DNA of 23,080 bases from CAZRUA01 sp964603125 (GCA_964603125.1 CAZRUA010000054.1:1-23080), one strand, 5' to 3'; numbered from the stretch's first letter, positions 15,861 to 23,077 are shown. Translations and numbers: made by a program. Notes: generated by a model from the sequence alone, not told the origin.

Positions 15861-15937
15861 TTAATTATAAAGGCTAGGTTAAGTGTTATTAAAGCTGCAC
15901 CTTGATGCAGTTTTTAGGGTGTCTACATTCGTGCCCA

Positions 15938-15978
15938 TTTGAATATTTGCTTTAAATGTTTACATTTACTGGAGGAAT
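15938..15978 (+). repeat. 41-bp repeat, copy A, in front of the gene at 15999
   Basis: TTTGC + TTTAAATGTTTACATT + TACTGGAGGAAT; the last 32 bases match 17777-17808 with one difference and the first part more loosely. The GGAGGA at its end is one of few Shine-Dalgarno-like runs in the window, but it lies 21-28 bp before the ATG, too far for a normal ribosome site. Confidence 0.7.
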
Positions 15979-15998
15979 GCTTCCAATTTATCCGCATT

Positions 15999-16601
15999 AT
16001 GAAAACACTAATCACAACTTTAATTTTTATTTTAACTGCTTCGGTAATTAGGGGACAGGAGAAGGACAAAACAATATTTGTTGGTAATGTTGTTTCTGAC
16101 ACTGCTTCTTTTAAAAATAAAGGAAATCAGAGCCCCTTTACCTCAATTTTAAAGTCTAATTATAAAATCGAAATCCGTTTCACAACCACACCATCATTCG
16201 ATTATACGAACTATAAAGTTATAACTTATGACAAAAATTGGAGCGCAAAACAGTATTATTATGTCTCAGGAAATAAGAATTTGTTGTCGAAAGACATCGA
16301 ATCAAAGGTCTCAATTGATAGTGTTTTTTCAAGACTGGTATTAAATAATATATTCTCACTGCCTGATCAAGATAGTTTAGTGACAGAAAAATATGAATAT
16401 AATCTTGAGACAAATGAATTTATTGGCCTAGGTATGTCGGTTTGTGACGGGGCTTGTTATTCAATTGAATTCAAAGTCGGTGACTATTTTAGGCGATACG
16501 TATATTGTAATCCAGAAAGCTATGCGGACTTTTATCCTAATGTATATGAGTTGAGAAGTTTTGCGAACATTGTAAATATATTTACTGAATCTTTTAAATA
16601 G
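15999..16601 (+). CDS. Exported protein of unknown function
   Basis: An in-frame ATG at 15939 lies inside the upstream 41-bp repeat; the ATG at 15999 starts a good signal peptide (MKTLITTLIFILTASVIRGQ), so that start is used (200 residues). The mature protein is strand-rich with many aromatic residues (YKIEIRFTTTPSFDYTNYKVITY, QYYYVSG) and a region with three cysteines (MSVCDGACYSIEF and VYCNP) that could form a disulfide. There is no lipobox, membrane segment or sorting domain, so it is probably periplasmic. No family is recognised. It is the first of four small plus-strand genes between repeat copies 2 and 3. Confidence 0.65.
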   Translation: MKTLITTLIFILTASVIRGQEKDKTIFVGNVVSDTASFKNKGNQSPFTSILKSNYKIEIRFTTTPSFDYTNYKVITYDKNWSAKQYYYVSGNKNLLSKDIESKVSIDSVFSRLVLNNIFSLPDQDSLVTEKYEYNLETNEFIGLGMSVCDGACYSIEFKVGDYFRRYVYCNPESYADFYPNVYELRSFANIVNIFTESFK

Positions 16602-16663
16602 TAGCTTCACTTAATATTACATGGTTATCACGCTTTGCCAAAACACAAGCAATCAATTTCATA

Positions 16664-16963
16664 ATGAAACAAAAAACCAAACAAATTAAAAAACTGACAG
16701 CATATTTTTTGAATAAGTTTGGTTCCGCAAATATTTTGGTTACCGATTATTGGGATGGCGACAATAAAGCAATAGGTTTAACCGACAAAACTATGCAATT
16801 TGTTGTATACATAGCTGAGTTAGCGGAGGATAGTTTTTTTGTTTCGCTTGAATATCCAAGTAGCTCTGATGAAATGCCTTATACGCCTGGAGAGGAATAC
16901 AATAATATTGCGGCCAATGAAGTAGAAGCAATTTTGGTAAAACATTTAAAAATATCTGAATGA
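16664..16963 (+). CDS. Small cytoplasmic protein of unknown function
   Basis: 99 residues with no signal peptide. A basic N-terminus (MKQKTKQIKKLTAYFLNKFG) is followed by an acidic, strand-rich middle (ILVTDYWDGDNKAIGLT, FVVYIAELAEDSFFVSLEYP) and a C-terminal helix (NNIAANEVEAILVKHLKI). Overall composition is acidic, as in many small immunity proteins, but no toxin gene is beside it, so this is only a suggestion. Its stop codon overlaps the ATG of a 26-codon frame (ATGA). Confidence 0.55.
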   Translation: MKQKTKQIKKLTAYFLNKFGSANILVTDYWDGDNKAIGLTDKTMQFVVYIAELAEDSFFVSLEYPSSSDEMPYTPGEEYNNIAANEVEAILVKHLKISE

Positions 16964-17040
16964 CTGCCGAGCAAGTGAAAGAAATAATTCGCAAGGAATT
17001 AATTGTGCCTTTTTTGTGTTTCCTCCAACAAGGGTTTTAA
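16960..17040 (+). pseudogene. 26-codon overlapping ORF, possible remnant of a truncated gene
   Basis: An ATG overlaps the stop of the 99-residue gene (ATGA). The frame reads MTAEQVKEIIRKELIVPFLC and six more residues before TAA. The N-terminus looks like real protein (an amphipathic helix), and the coupling overlap is typical of operon genes, but the length is too short for a known family. It may be the start of a gene cut off by a frameshift or deletion, or a chance frame. Confidence 0.35.
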
Positions 17041-17087
17041 TTAATGATAAGAGATAATTACTGGGTAAATAATTTAAAGAAAACACT

Positions 17088-17696
17088 ATGAGCATTTTAT
17101 TAATAATAGTATTTGTAATTGTGGCAGCTATAATAGCTTTTGTTGTATATCGACGAGTTAAAGTTAGCAGACAAAATATTGAGCTTAATAATATTAGACT
17201 TGAACGAATTAAACCACTAGTTGATAAAATAAAGAATAATGAAGATGTTAATTCGAAGGAAGTAATGGAGTACGCTTCAAATATTTTAACTCGGTGTTAT
17301 ACATACGATGTATTAAAAGAATACAATAAGGAAGATTTGTTTCCTAAGGAGTTTTATTCGTTTGAACGAGCATCAGAAAGTTTCTTAGCCAATTGGCTTG
17401 AATTTCCAACTGAGCTTGGTATGTGCCCAGATAAAATAGAATTTGTTAAGCGTTCAACAATCGACTTCGATGGTAACAATGTATATTATGATGTTTTTAA
17501 GTTTATGACAAATGCTCCTCATTGGGCTTCCAATTTGGGCTGGTCATTAGGTGTTGTCGGACCTTATTTTGATGATAGTGAACCTTATCATCATCCAGGC
17601 GCTACCTTCAGCAGACTTGGGAATGAATCAAATGGTATTTCTCCTGATGAAGAGGCAAAATGGGTGCATGAGAATATTTCTTTCAGAAGATTTTAA
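17088..17696 (+). CDS. Membrane-anchored protein of unknown function
   Basis: 202 residues. One N-terminal transmembrane segment (MSILLIIVFVIVAAIIAFVVY) followed by RRVK, which by the positive-inside rule suggests the rest is cytoplasmic. A helical region follows (IELNNIRLERIKPLVDKIKNNEDVNSKEVMEYASNIL), then a domain with PTELGMCPDKIEFVKR, WASNLGWSLGVVGPYFDD and HPGATFSR. Related hypothetical proteins with a LGW..GV.GPY motif seem familiar from Bacteroidota, but no function can be given. It is 47 bp downstream of the 26-codon remnant. Confidence 0.65.
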   Translation: MSILLIIVFVIVAAIIAFVVYRRVKVSRQNIELNNIRLERIKPLVDKIKNNEDVNSKEVMEYASNILTRCYTYDVLKEYNKEDLFPKEFYSFERASESFLANWLEFPTELGMCPDKIEFVKRSTIDFDGNNVYYDVFKFMTNAPHWASNLGWSLGVVGPYFDDSEPYHHPGATFSRLGNESNGISPDEEAKWVHENISFRRF

Positions 17697-17767
17697 TTCC
17701 TAATAGGACTTTAAGTTTGTTTGGTTTGCTGGGTAAATTATGCAACAATGGTTTTAAATCAACTTTG

Positions 17768-17808
17768 TTTGAGAACTTGCTTTAAATGTTTAAATTTACT
17801 GGAGGAAT
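17768..17808 (+). repeat. 41-bp repeat, copy B, upstream of the gene at 17860
   Basis: Second copy of the motif at 15938-15978: TTTAAATGTTTAAATT + TACTGGAGGAAT, ending 51 bp before the next start codon. Both copies precede genes for small exported proteins on the same strand. Confidence 0.7.
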
Positions 17809-17859
17809 TGGATTAGCTATGTTTATTTATTGGTTGCAAACATTATATAAAAACTGGTA

Positions 17860-18435
17860 GTGAAAATTACTTGTGCCATATTATTCATGTTGTGTTCCTT
17901 GTTTTATTTATCAGGGCAAACAGATACTTTAGTTTTTCAAAAAAGGTCTAAGAAGCAAGAACTATTTGTTCCATTGCCCCATCACTTTAATATCACAACT
18001 AAAAAAAATGAAAATAAATACGGCACAGCATTTTCTCAAACCGACTCAACCATCTGTTTATCGTATCATGTATTAGATTCTGTAAAAGCATCGTTAATAG
18101 AAAAAAATCCACTTATTTCAAAGAAAGCAAAAAGACAAAAGCTGGATTCACTTTTCGATGCTGATTCAATAGTTTATAGTATTAATAAGCATGACATCTC
18201 TCGAGTTGATTTTGGTATTTATAAAATAAGGCCGCGAAAACACCAAGCTGTTTTTTGGGCATCAACTTCTCTTTTTGTAGCCTCGGGTTTGTTGTTTATT
18301 ACCGTATTAAGCGGAACTCCGAATCCTAGTTTCTTCATCCGCTTAATTCAAGTTATTCCTTATCCGCTCACTTTAGCAATGTCACTCTATTCTGGCCAAA
18401 AAAGAATCAGAGTGGATAAATGGGAAATTAAATAA
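17860..18435 (+). CDS. Exported protein with two C-terminal hydrophobic segments, unknown function
   Basis: 191 residues beginning with GTG, which gives the signal peptide MKITCAILFMLCSLFYLSGQ; no better ATG is upstream. The middle is polar and Lys/Ser-rich (KNPLISKKAKRQKLDSLFDADS). Two hydrophobic stretches follow near the end (FWASTSLFVASGLLFITVL and FIRLIQVIPYPLTLAMSLY), then a basic tail (SGQKRIRVDKWEIK). The arrangement suggests an inner-membrane protein with a periplasmic part. No family is recognised. The partial repeat copy 3 lies 46 bp after the stop. Confidence 0.6.
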   Translation: MKITCAILFMLCSLFYLSGQTDTLVFQKRSKKQELFVPLPHHFNITTKKNENKYGTAFSQTDSTICLSYHVLDSVKASLIEKNPLISKKAKRQKLDSLFDADSIVYSINKHDISRVDFGIYKIRPRKHQAVFWASTSLFVASGLLFITVLSGTPNPSFFIRLIQVIPYPLTLAMSLYSGQKRIRVDKWEIK

Positions 18436-18481
18436 GTTTAACTGGCTATCAAGTTTAGCACAACATATTCCAGCTATTGAA

Positions 18482-18554
18482 CACAAAACAAAACACCCAC
18501 AATAAGGTGGGTGCTTAATTATAAAGGCTAGGTTAAGTGTTATTAAAGCTGCAC
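18482..18554 (-). repeat. Copy 3 (partial) of the repeat module: terminator part only
   Basis: 73 bp matching 15828-15900 with a single difference. It contains the terminator stem (CACCCAC / GTGGGTG, 18494-18513, shortened by the difference) and the 40-nt lead-in, but the promoter -7 box and leader hairpin are absent. On the minus strand it would stop transcription coming out of the tandem array. Confidence 0.8.
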
Positions 18555-18607
18555 TCGTTTACACAATCTTTTTTTTACTCCCCTAGGTTTTGTTAAAGCT
18601 TCCTAGC

Positions 18608-19412
18608 AAATCAAGGTACTTTTTCATCGAACTGAGGTTCTTTATCATCAAACCTAGGTTCTTTATCATCGATGCGAGGTTTGTTTACATTTAATCTAGG
18701 TTTTTTATCATCAATGCGAGGTTTGTTTACATTTAATCCAGATTCCTTATCAACGAACCTAGATTAGTTATCATTTAATTCAGATTCCTTATCAACGAAC
18801 CTAGATTAGTTGTCATTTAATTCAGATTCTTTATCAACGAACCTAGATTAGTTGTTATTTAATTCAGATTCCTTATCAACGAACCTAGATTAGTTATTAT
18901 TTAATTCAGATTCCTTATCAACGAACCTAGATTAGTTATCATTTAATTCAGATTCTTTATCAACGAACCTAGATTAGTTGTTATTTAATTCAGATTCTTT
19001 ATCAACGAACCTAGATTAGTTGTTATTTAATTCAGATNNNNNNNNNNNNNNNNNNNNNNNNNNNNNNNNNNNNNNNNNNNNNNNNNNNNNNNNNNNNNNN
19101 NNNNNNNNNNNNNNNNNNNNNNNNNNNNNNNNNNNNNTTAATTCAGATTCCTTATCAACGAACCTAGATTAGTTGTTATTTAATTCAGATTCCTTATCAA
19201 CGAACCTAGATTAGTTGTTATTTAATTCAGATTCTTTATCAACGAACCTAGATTAGTTGTTATTTAATTCAGATTCTTTATCAACGAACCTAGATTAGTT
19301 GTTATTTAATTCAGGTTCCTTATCAACGAACCTAGATTAGTTGTTATCTAATCCAGATTCTTTATCAACGAACCTAGATTCGATTGCATTTAATTCACAT
19401 TCTTTATCATTT
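18608..19412. repeat. Tandem array of 21-bp half-units forming 42-bp repeats, with scaffold gap
   Basis: Thirteen complete 42-bp units are visible: seven starting every 42 bp from 18735 to 18987, and six from 19140 to 19350. Each has two related 21-bp halves, AATTCAGATTCCTTATCAAC+G and AACCTAGATTAGTTATCATT+T. The left flank (18608-18734) holds about six divergent 20-22-bp units with AACCTAGGTT, a 10-bp palindrome; the right edge (19392-19412) is one divergent half. The middle units are nearly identical, differing mainly at C/T positions, as expected from unequal exchange. All six frames contain stops within a unit, so it is not coding. No spacers, so it is not CRISPR. Confidence 0.9.
19038..19137. 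other. Scaffold gap of 100 N inside the tandem array
   Basis: Exactly 100 N, the usual placeholder for a gap of unknown size. The array on both sides is the same repeat, so assembly most likely collapsed or broke there, and the true copy number cannot be read from this sequence. Confidence 0.95.
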
Positions 19413-19627
19413 CATTCGAAGTCGATTTAATTTTATTCGAGCTATTTTCTAATTTTTTTGCCTTTGTTTTATTGTTGTTGCAATAAATTATGTTGAAACT
19501 AAAATTGATTTAAAAAAAATGGCTTCCAATTGTAAATCCATTTCAACCAATTATTTTTAGGTTACAACCACTTACATTTTTTAACAGCGTTTTAACATTT
19601 TTTAAAAGTCCTACAAATCAAGTTTGG
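19413..19627. other. A+T-rich gene-free stretch after the tandem array
   Basis: Very A+T-rich with several T- and A-runs; no gene, strong hairpin or repeat is seen. Confidence 0.5.
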
Positions 19628-19667
19628 CCCTCACTCGTCCTCGTTTAGCTTGCGTAACGAGGATGCT
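19628..19667. repeat. REP-like palindrome, left of the RAYT gene
   Basis: CCTCGTT (19639-19645) pairs with AACGAGG (19656-19662). Its reverse complement aligns with the element at 20314-20353, including the flanking GCAT and the extra GACGAG, so the two copies are inverted around the transposase gene. Confidence 0.75.
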
Positions 19668-19700
19668 TAAAATAGGCTTTTGCAAAGCCAACATATATAA

Positions 19701-20249
19701 TTAAATTAAAGTTATTTTAACCAAACCTTTTCCATCGGCATAATCAATAGCACTGCTAAAAATATACTCCTCAGGATTTAAAACAATCATTTGTCTTACA
19801 GGGTTTTGGTGTATGTAGTTTAACCTTTGATTTATCCATTCTGTTTTTTCTAAACAAATTGCGTGGTTATCATCTCTCCAAATTTTAAAGTTTTTTGCCC
19901 TTCCTGTTCGTTTAGCTTCAAAAGCAAATTTGTTTAGTAGCCATTCTCTTCTACTTTCGCCTATCTCAATAATTTTAGCTGCAATTTGTTTGCTGGTAAA
20001 TTTTTTAAAATCTCTAATAATATGTGATAATACAAAGCCTTCTTTTGCTCTTGCTATAATATGTAAATGATTACTCATAATTACCCAAGCAAAAACCTCT
20101 AAACCCTTGTTAGCTATGCAATAGTTTAATGAATCGGTAATTATTAGTTTGTAATCTTTACGTGTAAAAACATCTACCCAATCAATTACAGTGAAAGTTA
20201 AAAAATATGTTTGCTGTTGGTTAGCAATTTTATATCTGTCGCCGCTCAT
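19701..20249 (-). CDS. REP-associated tyrosine transposase (RAYT, Y1 HUH family)
   Basis: 182 residues, intact. The HUH metal-binding motif is H61-L-H63 within WVIMSNHLHII, and the catalytic tyrosine is Y145 in LNYIHQNPV, the usual YIHxNPV signature. RAYT proteins are single-copy, domesticated relatives of IS200/IS605 transposases that nick and join single-stranded DNA at REP palindromes and are thought to spread them. The flanking inverted REP-like copies fit this role. The ATG gives MSGDRYKIANQQQTYFLTF, the standard beginning of the family. No TnpB or insertion-sequence ends are present, so this is not an active IS as such. Confidence 0.93.
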   Translation of the reverse strand: MSGDRYKIANQQQTYFLTFTVIDWVDVFTRKDYKLIITDSLNYCIANKGLEVFAWVIMSNHLHIIARAKEGFVLSHIIRDFKKFTSKQIAAKIIEIGESRREWLLNKFAFEAKRTGRAKNFKIWRDDNHAICLEKTEWINQRLNYIHQNPVRQMIVLNPEEYIFSSAIDYADGKGLVKITLI

Positions 20250-20313
20250 AGGGTAAATATAATTTTTTTATTATATAATTGTTTTACTTGTGCGTTAAAA
20301 ACGCACTTCTAAA

Positions 20314-20353
20314 GCATCCTCGTTTCCGTTTCACTCAAACGAGGACGAGGGCG
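20314..20353. repeat. REP-like palindrome, right of the RAYT gene
   Basis: CCTCGTTT (20318-20325) pairs with AAACGAGG (20337-20344), loop of 11 nt, followed by a second GACGAGG. Inverted relative to 19628-19667. A smaller perfect hairpin TGCGTT-AAA-AACGCA lies beside it at 20291-20305. Confidence 0.8.
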
Positions 20354-20393
20354 GTAAGGCTTGGTTTCTCAAAGTTAGCTGCATAAAAAGTAT

Positions 20394-22172
20394 CTACCTA
20401 CATTCTTTCAGCCACTCGGCTTCAATGGTATAGCCTAAGTTTTGGGCTTTTTTAAGGTCGGAGCAATAATCACCAGTGCCTAGTTGTTTTTCAATGATGG
20501 CTTTTATGTAGTAAGCTTCGGCTAGGTTTTTATCTTGTTCAATGGCTTTGTTACAATCTTTTAAAGCCAAAAGTAAATTGCTGGTGTTTTTATCTTTGTC
20601 CTTAGTTATAGGTATTAACCAGTTGCCATAAAAAGTACGGTTGTTTATTCCGCCACTTAAACTTACCGAGCGTATTTTTGTTGTTTTGTTTTGTTGTGTG
20701 CGTGCAATGGATCGGTTAACATATAAAAAGGGTTCAGCATTGTTTAATAAAATGCAAGTATCAAAATCGGCTAAGGCGCTGTTGTAATTGCCCAAAGCCA
20801 AATGTATGGTGCCACGCACATTGTAAAAGTTTTCTTTCCCAAATTCTTTTAGGTTAGGGGCAATAGCTAGACCTTTGTTTATTTCTTCCAAAGCTTTGTC
20901 ATATTCTTGCAAAGCAAAGTACGATTCGGCCATTGAAACTTGCATAGATGATATAAAACCATTGATGTAAGTCTCGTCAAATAAGTTTATCTCGGTGTGT
21001 TTTTGATTGGCTTTAATATCATCTATCACATTTTCTTTATTGGAAATGGATTGGGTATAATCCGCTAATGCTTCTTTGTATTTTTTTTGAATGTAATAGG
21101 CATTGCCTCTAAAAGATAGCAGCATGGAGTTGCTGGGCTTTTTAGCAAGTCCTTTGGTGTATATGTCAACTGCTTTATCATATTGTGTAAGGTTGTAATA
21201 AGCTATACCTCTTTGGTAATAATAGCTGGCATTGTTGGTGTCGCAATATATTCCAATGGTGTATTCTAAATCACTTATAAAATTTTTTGGCGCTTGGTTT
21301 TTAGTGGCTATTTGGTACGAATCATGAATATCATCGCAATAACCATCCATGTTTTCTTGTTTGTATTTTAGGTTGGCTCTGTGGTAGTATGAATAATATT
21401 CGTTAGGATTTGTTTTAATGGATTGTGCGTAATCGTTCATCGCTAAGTTTAATTCTCCAAAGGCTTCGTAAACGGCTGCTCGGCCACTGTAATAATTAGA
21501 ATTTAGACTGTCTATTTGTATAGCTTTATTCATGTCTTCCATAGCTTCTTTCAGCATTTGTTTTTCGTAATACACTTGGGCACGCATATAATACGCGTAA
21601 GCATAGTTTGGAAATAACTCAATGGCTTTGTTAAAATCAGAAATGGCTAATGAAAAGTAACTCGCTTTAAAATTATAGTTTCCTCTTTCAAAATAGTTTT
21701 CCGGATTTTCAGGGTTTAAATCAACTGCTTTGTTGTAATCCGTTAAAGCCGAAATTTTTTCACCTTTTTGTTCTTTAATTTTAGCTCTTACGGCATAAAT
21801 TACCGCATCATTTGCATCTAGCTCGGCGGCTTTATTAGCAAGCTCTAAGGCTTTTGTAACTTCGTTTTTTATCGAATAAATTTTAGCTAAATTAATATAG
21901 CACCTGGCACATTTTGGGTTTACACTCAGGGCTTCGTTGTAGTATTTTTCCCCTAGTACAAGGTTGTTATCTGTTAAATAAGTAAAGCCCAAACTACGTA
22001 ATATGTTTTCGTTTTTCGGACGTTTTTTGAGTTCCTTTTCAAAGTAGGGAATAATTTTATCGTGTTGGCCATTGCGCTCTAACGAATCCATGATATGATC
22101 ATACTGTTCTTTGGTTTGCGCAAAAGAATTTATGCTAAACAATAGGATGATAAGAAGGAATAGGTTTTTCAT
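20394..22172 (-). CDS. Exported tetratricopeptide-repeat (TPR) protein
   Basis: 592 residues with signal peptide MKNLFLLIILLFSINSFAQ. From about residue 25 onward it is nearly all TPR helices; roughly a dozen repeats can be seen with the usual pattern (NPENPENYFERGNYNFK, NYAYAYYMRAQVYYEKQ, PNEYYSYYHRANLKYKQ, YYYQRGIAYYNLTQYDKA). Many repeats carry the A.DY..AI..NP core. The end (GDYCSDLKKAQNLGYTIEAEWLKEC) is the Sel1-like or 'YCSDLKKA' tail common in Bacteroidota TPR proteins. It probably acts as a periplasmic scaffold; no partner is indicated. It is preceded by its own -7 box and by the terminator of the lipoprotein gene, so it is likely transcribed alone. Confidence 0.9.
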   Translation of the reverse strand: MKNLFLLIILLFSINSFAQTKEQYDHIMDSLERNGQHDKIIPYFEKELKKRPKNENILRSLGFTYLTDNNLVLGEKYYNEALSVNPKCARCYINLAKIYSIKNEVTKALELANKAAELDANDAVIYAVRAKIKEQKGEKISALTDYNKAVDLNPENPENYFERGNYNFKASYFSLAISDFNKAIELFPNYAYAYYMRAQVYYEKQMLKEAMEDMNKAIQIDSLNSNYYSGRAAVYEAFGELNLAMNDYAQSIKTNPNEYYSYYHRANLKYKQENMDGYCDDIHDSYQIATKNQAPKNFISDLEYTIGIYCDTNNASYYYQRGIAYYNLTQYDKAVDIYTKGLAKKPSNSMLLSFRGNAYYIQKKYKEALADYTQSISNKENVIDDIKANQKHTEINLFDETYINGFISSMQVSMAESYFALQEYDKALEEINKGLAIAPNLKEFGKENFYNVRGTIHLALGNYNSALADFDTCILLNNAEPFLYVNRSIARTQQNKTTKIRSVSLSGGINNRTFYGNWLIPITKDKDKNTSNLLLALKDCNKAIEQDKNLAEAYYIKAIIEKQLGTGDYCSDLKKAQNLGYTIEAEWLKECR

Positions 22173-22199
22173 GGGTGTGTTTTTATATTACAGAATGCA

Positions 22200-22207
22200 C
22201 AAACATA
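22200..22207 (-). promoter_or_regulatory. Bacteroidota-type -7 element for the TPR gene
   Basis: Minus strand TATGTTTG, an exact TAnnTTTG match, 28 bp before the ATG. Transcription would start near 22193. No clear -33 box at the expected distance. Confidence 0.45.
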
Positions 22208-22233
22208 AATGTACGAATGATTGGTGTATAAAC

Positions 22234-22265
22234 AAAAAAGGCCCCGCATATAGCGAGGCTTTAAA
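22234..22265 (-). terminator. Terminator of the C2-like lipoprotein gene
   Basis: On the minus strand AAAGCCTCGC-TATAT-GCGGGGCCTTT then TTT: a G+C-rich stem with one G-T pair and one bulged C, ending in a T-run, 15 bp beyond the stop codon. Confidence 0.7.
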
Positions 22266-22278
22266 AGGAGTATGATTT

Positions 22279-22803
22279 TTAATTATACCAAGTTAATCCA
22301 ACGGTTACAGTAACACCACTTGATAAAGTAACTGTAGCAGTTGCAGGGTAATTTGTTTTAATTGAATTAATTGTAAATGTGCCTGAGCCAATTACATCAT
22401 GATTATCAAATAATGCTGGATTATCCTTGTCCATTACTGATAATGAAAGAGTAGTAGCAAAATTTGTTATTGCTATAGGGTTTGTAACGGTAAATGGATA
22501 ATCATTAATGTTTGATGCTTCCGACACAGCTGAAGTATCGTTTGTGAAAATATTCACCGAACCTGAATCTAATTTTACAAATAAATCAGGTGAAGTGTTA
22601 GTTAATAAGTCCCAAGTAGATCCGCCACCGTCTGTCATAGGGAAATCAGTAACTGTAATGTTATTAATTTTCACTTTTGCATAGCTAACTGGCGTAGCTG
22701 GAGTTGGTGTAGGTTCTTCTGAATCTTTATCTTTTTTACATGAAGTAAATAACATGCCTGCTGTAAGCAAAGCTGTTGAAAGTAGGATAATTTTCTTTTT
22801 CAT
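22279..22803 (-). CDS. Small lipoprotein with C2-like domain
   Basis: 174 residues. Signal peptide with lipobox LFTSC (Cys21) followed by a Lys/Asp-rich and Pro/Thr linker (KKDKDSEEPTPTPATP). The mature part starts VKINNITVTDFPMTDGGGSTWDLLT then SPDLFVKLDSG, and later LSVMDKDNPALFDNHDVIGSGTFTI. This order, an aspartate loop near the start, a PDLFVKL strand, then D-K-D ... D-V-IG, resembles C2 domains, which bind calcium and often membranes. This is a pattern match by eye, not a verified family assignment. A possible -7 box (TACTTTAG, one mismatch) lies at 22833-22840. Confidence 0.75.
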   Translation of the reverse strand: MKKKIILLSTALLTAGMLFTSCKKDKDSEEPTPTPATPVSYAKVKINNITVTDFPMTDGGGSTWDLLTNTSPDLFVKLDSGSVNIFTNDTSAVSEASNINDYPFTVTNPIAITNFATTLSLSVMDKDNPALFDNHDVIGSGTFTINSIKTNYPATATVTLSSGVTVTVGLTWYN

Positions 22804-22918
22804 TTTTTACAATTTGTTTGGGTTTGTTAGTACTAAAGTAATGAAATAATTTAAAATTCGGAAGTATAGCATCGAATTGTTGAAAGATTTATTGATGGAA
22901 GAGATGTTCATGGGATTG

Positions 22919-23027
22919 AACCACCCAAGACACCCAAGAACACCAAAGTTTTATATTGTCATGTCAGTAAATCATTCCTAATATTCCCCTTGCAAAACTA
23001 GGGTGTCGTTGGGTGTCTTGGGTGGTT
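22919..23027. repeat. Inverted repeat with 26-bp arms
   Basis: AACCACCCAAGACACCCAA (22919-22937) is perfectly complementary to 23009-23027, and the arms extend to 26 bp (22919-22944 / 23002-23027) with two mismatches; the loop is 57 nt. It is not followed by a T-run, so it is not a simple terminator. No protein is encoded. Confidence 0.85.
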
Positions 23028-23048
23028 TAAAGTTTAGTCCATTAAGAT

Positions 23049-23077
23049 TGCTTCGTCGTGCCTCCTCGCAATGACGA
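23049..23077. repeat. Dispersed-repeat-like sequence at the window edge
   Basis: GCTTCGTCGTGCCTCCTCGC followed by AATGACG resembles the CGTCATTGCGAGGA...GAAGCAAT family of short dispersed palindromic repeats known from many bacterial genomes. Recognition is from memory; only one copy is visible here and it runs near the window's end. Confidence 0.5.

Larger units (their letters stand above)
15711..15900 (-). repeat. Copy 2 of the terminator-promoter-leader module, upstream of the T9SS gene
   Basis: This is the most complete copy. Bases 15711-15854 match copy 1 (14279-14423), and 15828-15900 match 18482-18554 in 72 of 73 positions, so it joins two separately repeated parts. On the minus strand the order is: a conserved 40-nt lead-in, a GGTGGGTG terminator stem, the promoter, then a leader hairpin in which TGGCG, TATACA and CCCA pair with TGGG, TGTATA and CGCCA around a 3-nt loop, with one extra A. 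It ends at GTTAG, where the T9SS gene's own sequence begins. Confidence 0.85.

Noticed and set aside
15939..15998. Upstream ATG for the exported protein at 15999
   Set aside because: The extra 20 residues derive from the 41-bp repeat and would bury the signal peptide.
16610..16660. Another attC-like site (GTTATCACGCTTTGCCAAAAC) between plus-strand genes
   Set aside because: Fragments look suggestive, but no complementary arm is present nearby, so a hairpin cannot be supported.
15838..18520. A composite transposon bounded by repeat copies 2 and 3
   Set aside because: The two 73-bp copies are direct, carry no transposase or inverted ends, and the genes between have no mobility function.
18735..19391. 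CRISPR array
   Set aside because: Both halves of every 42-bp unit are conserved, so there are no unique spacers, and no cas genes are nearby.
18735..19391. Repeat-protein gene (21 bp = 7 codons)
   Set aside because: All three frames on each strand contain stop codons within each 42-bp unit.
18735..19391. Cluster of DnaA boxes
   Set aside because: TTATCAACG matches TTATCCACA in only 7 of 9 positions and lacks the CACA part; no dnaA or other origin gene is in the window.
19701..20249. Active IS200/IS605 insertion sequence
   Set aside because: The protein has RAYT features and REP-like flanks rather than IS ends, and no tnpB is present.
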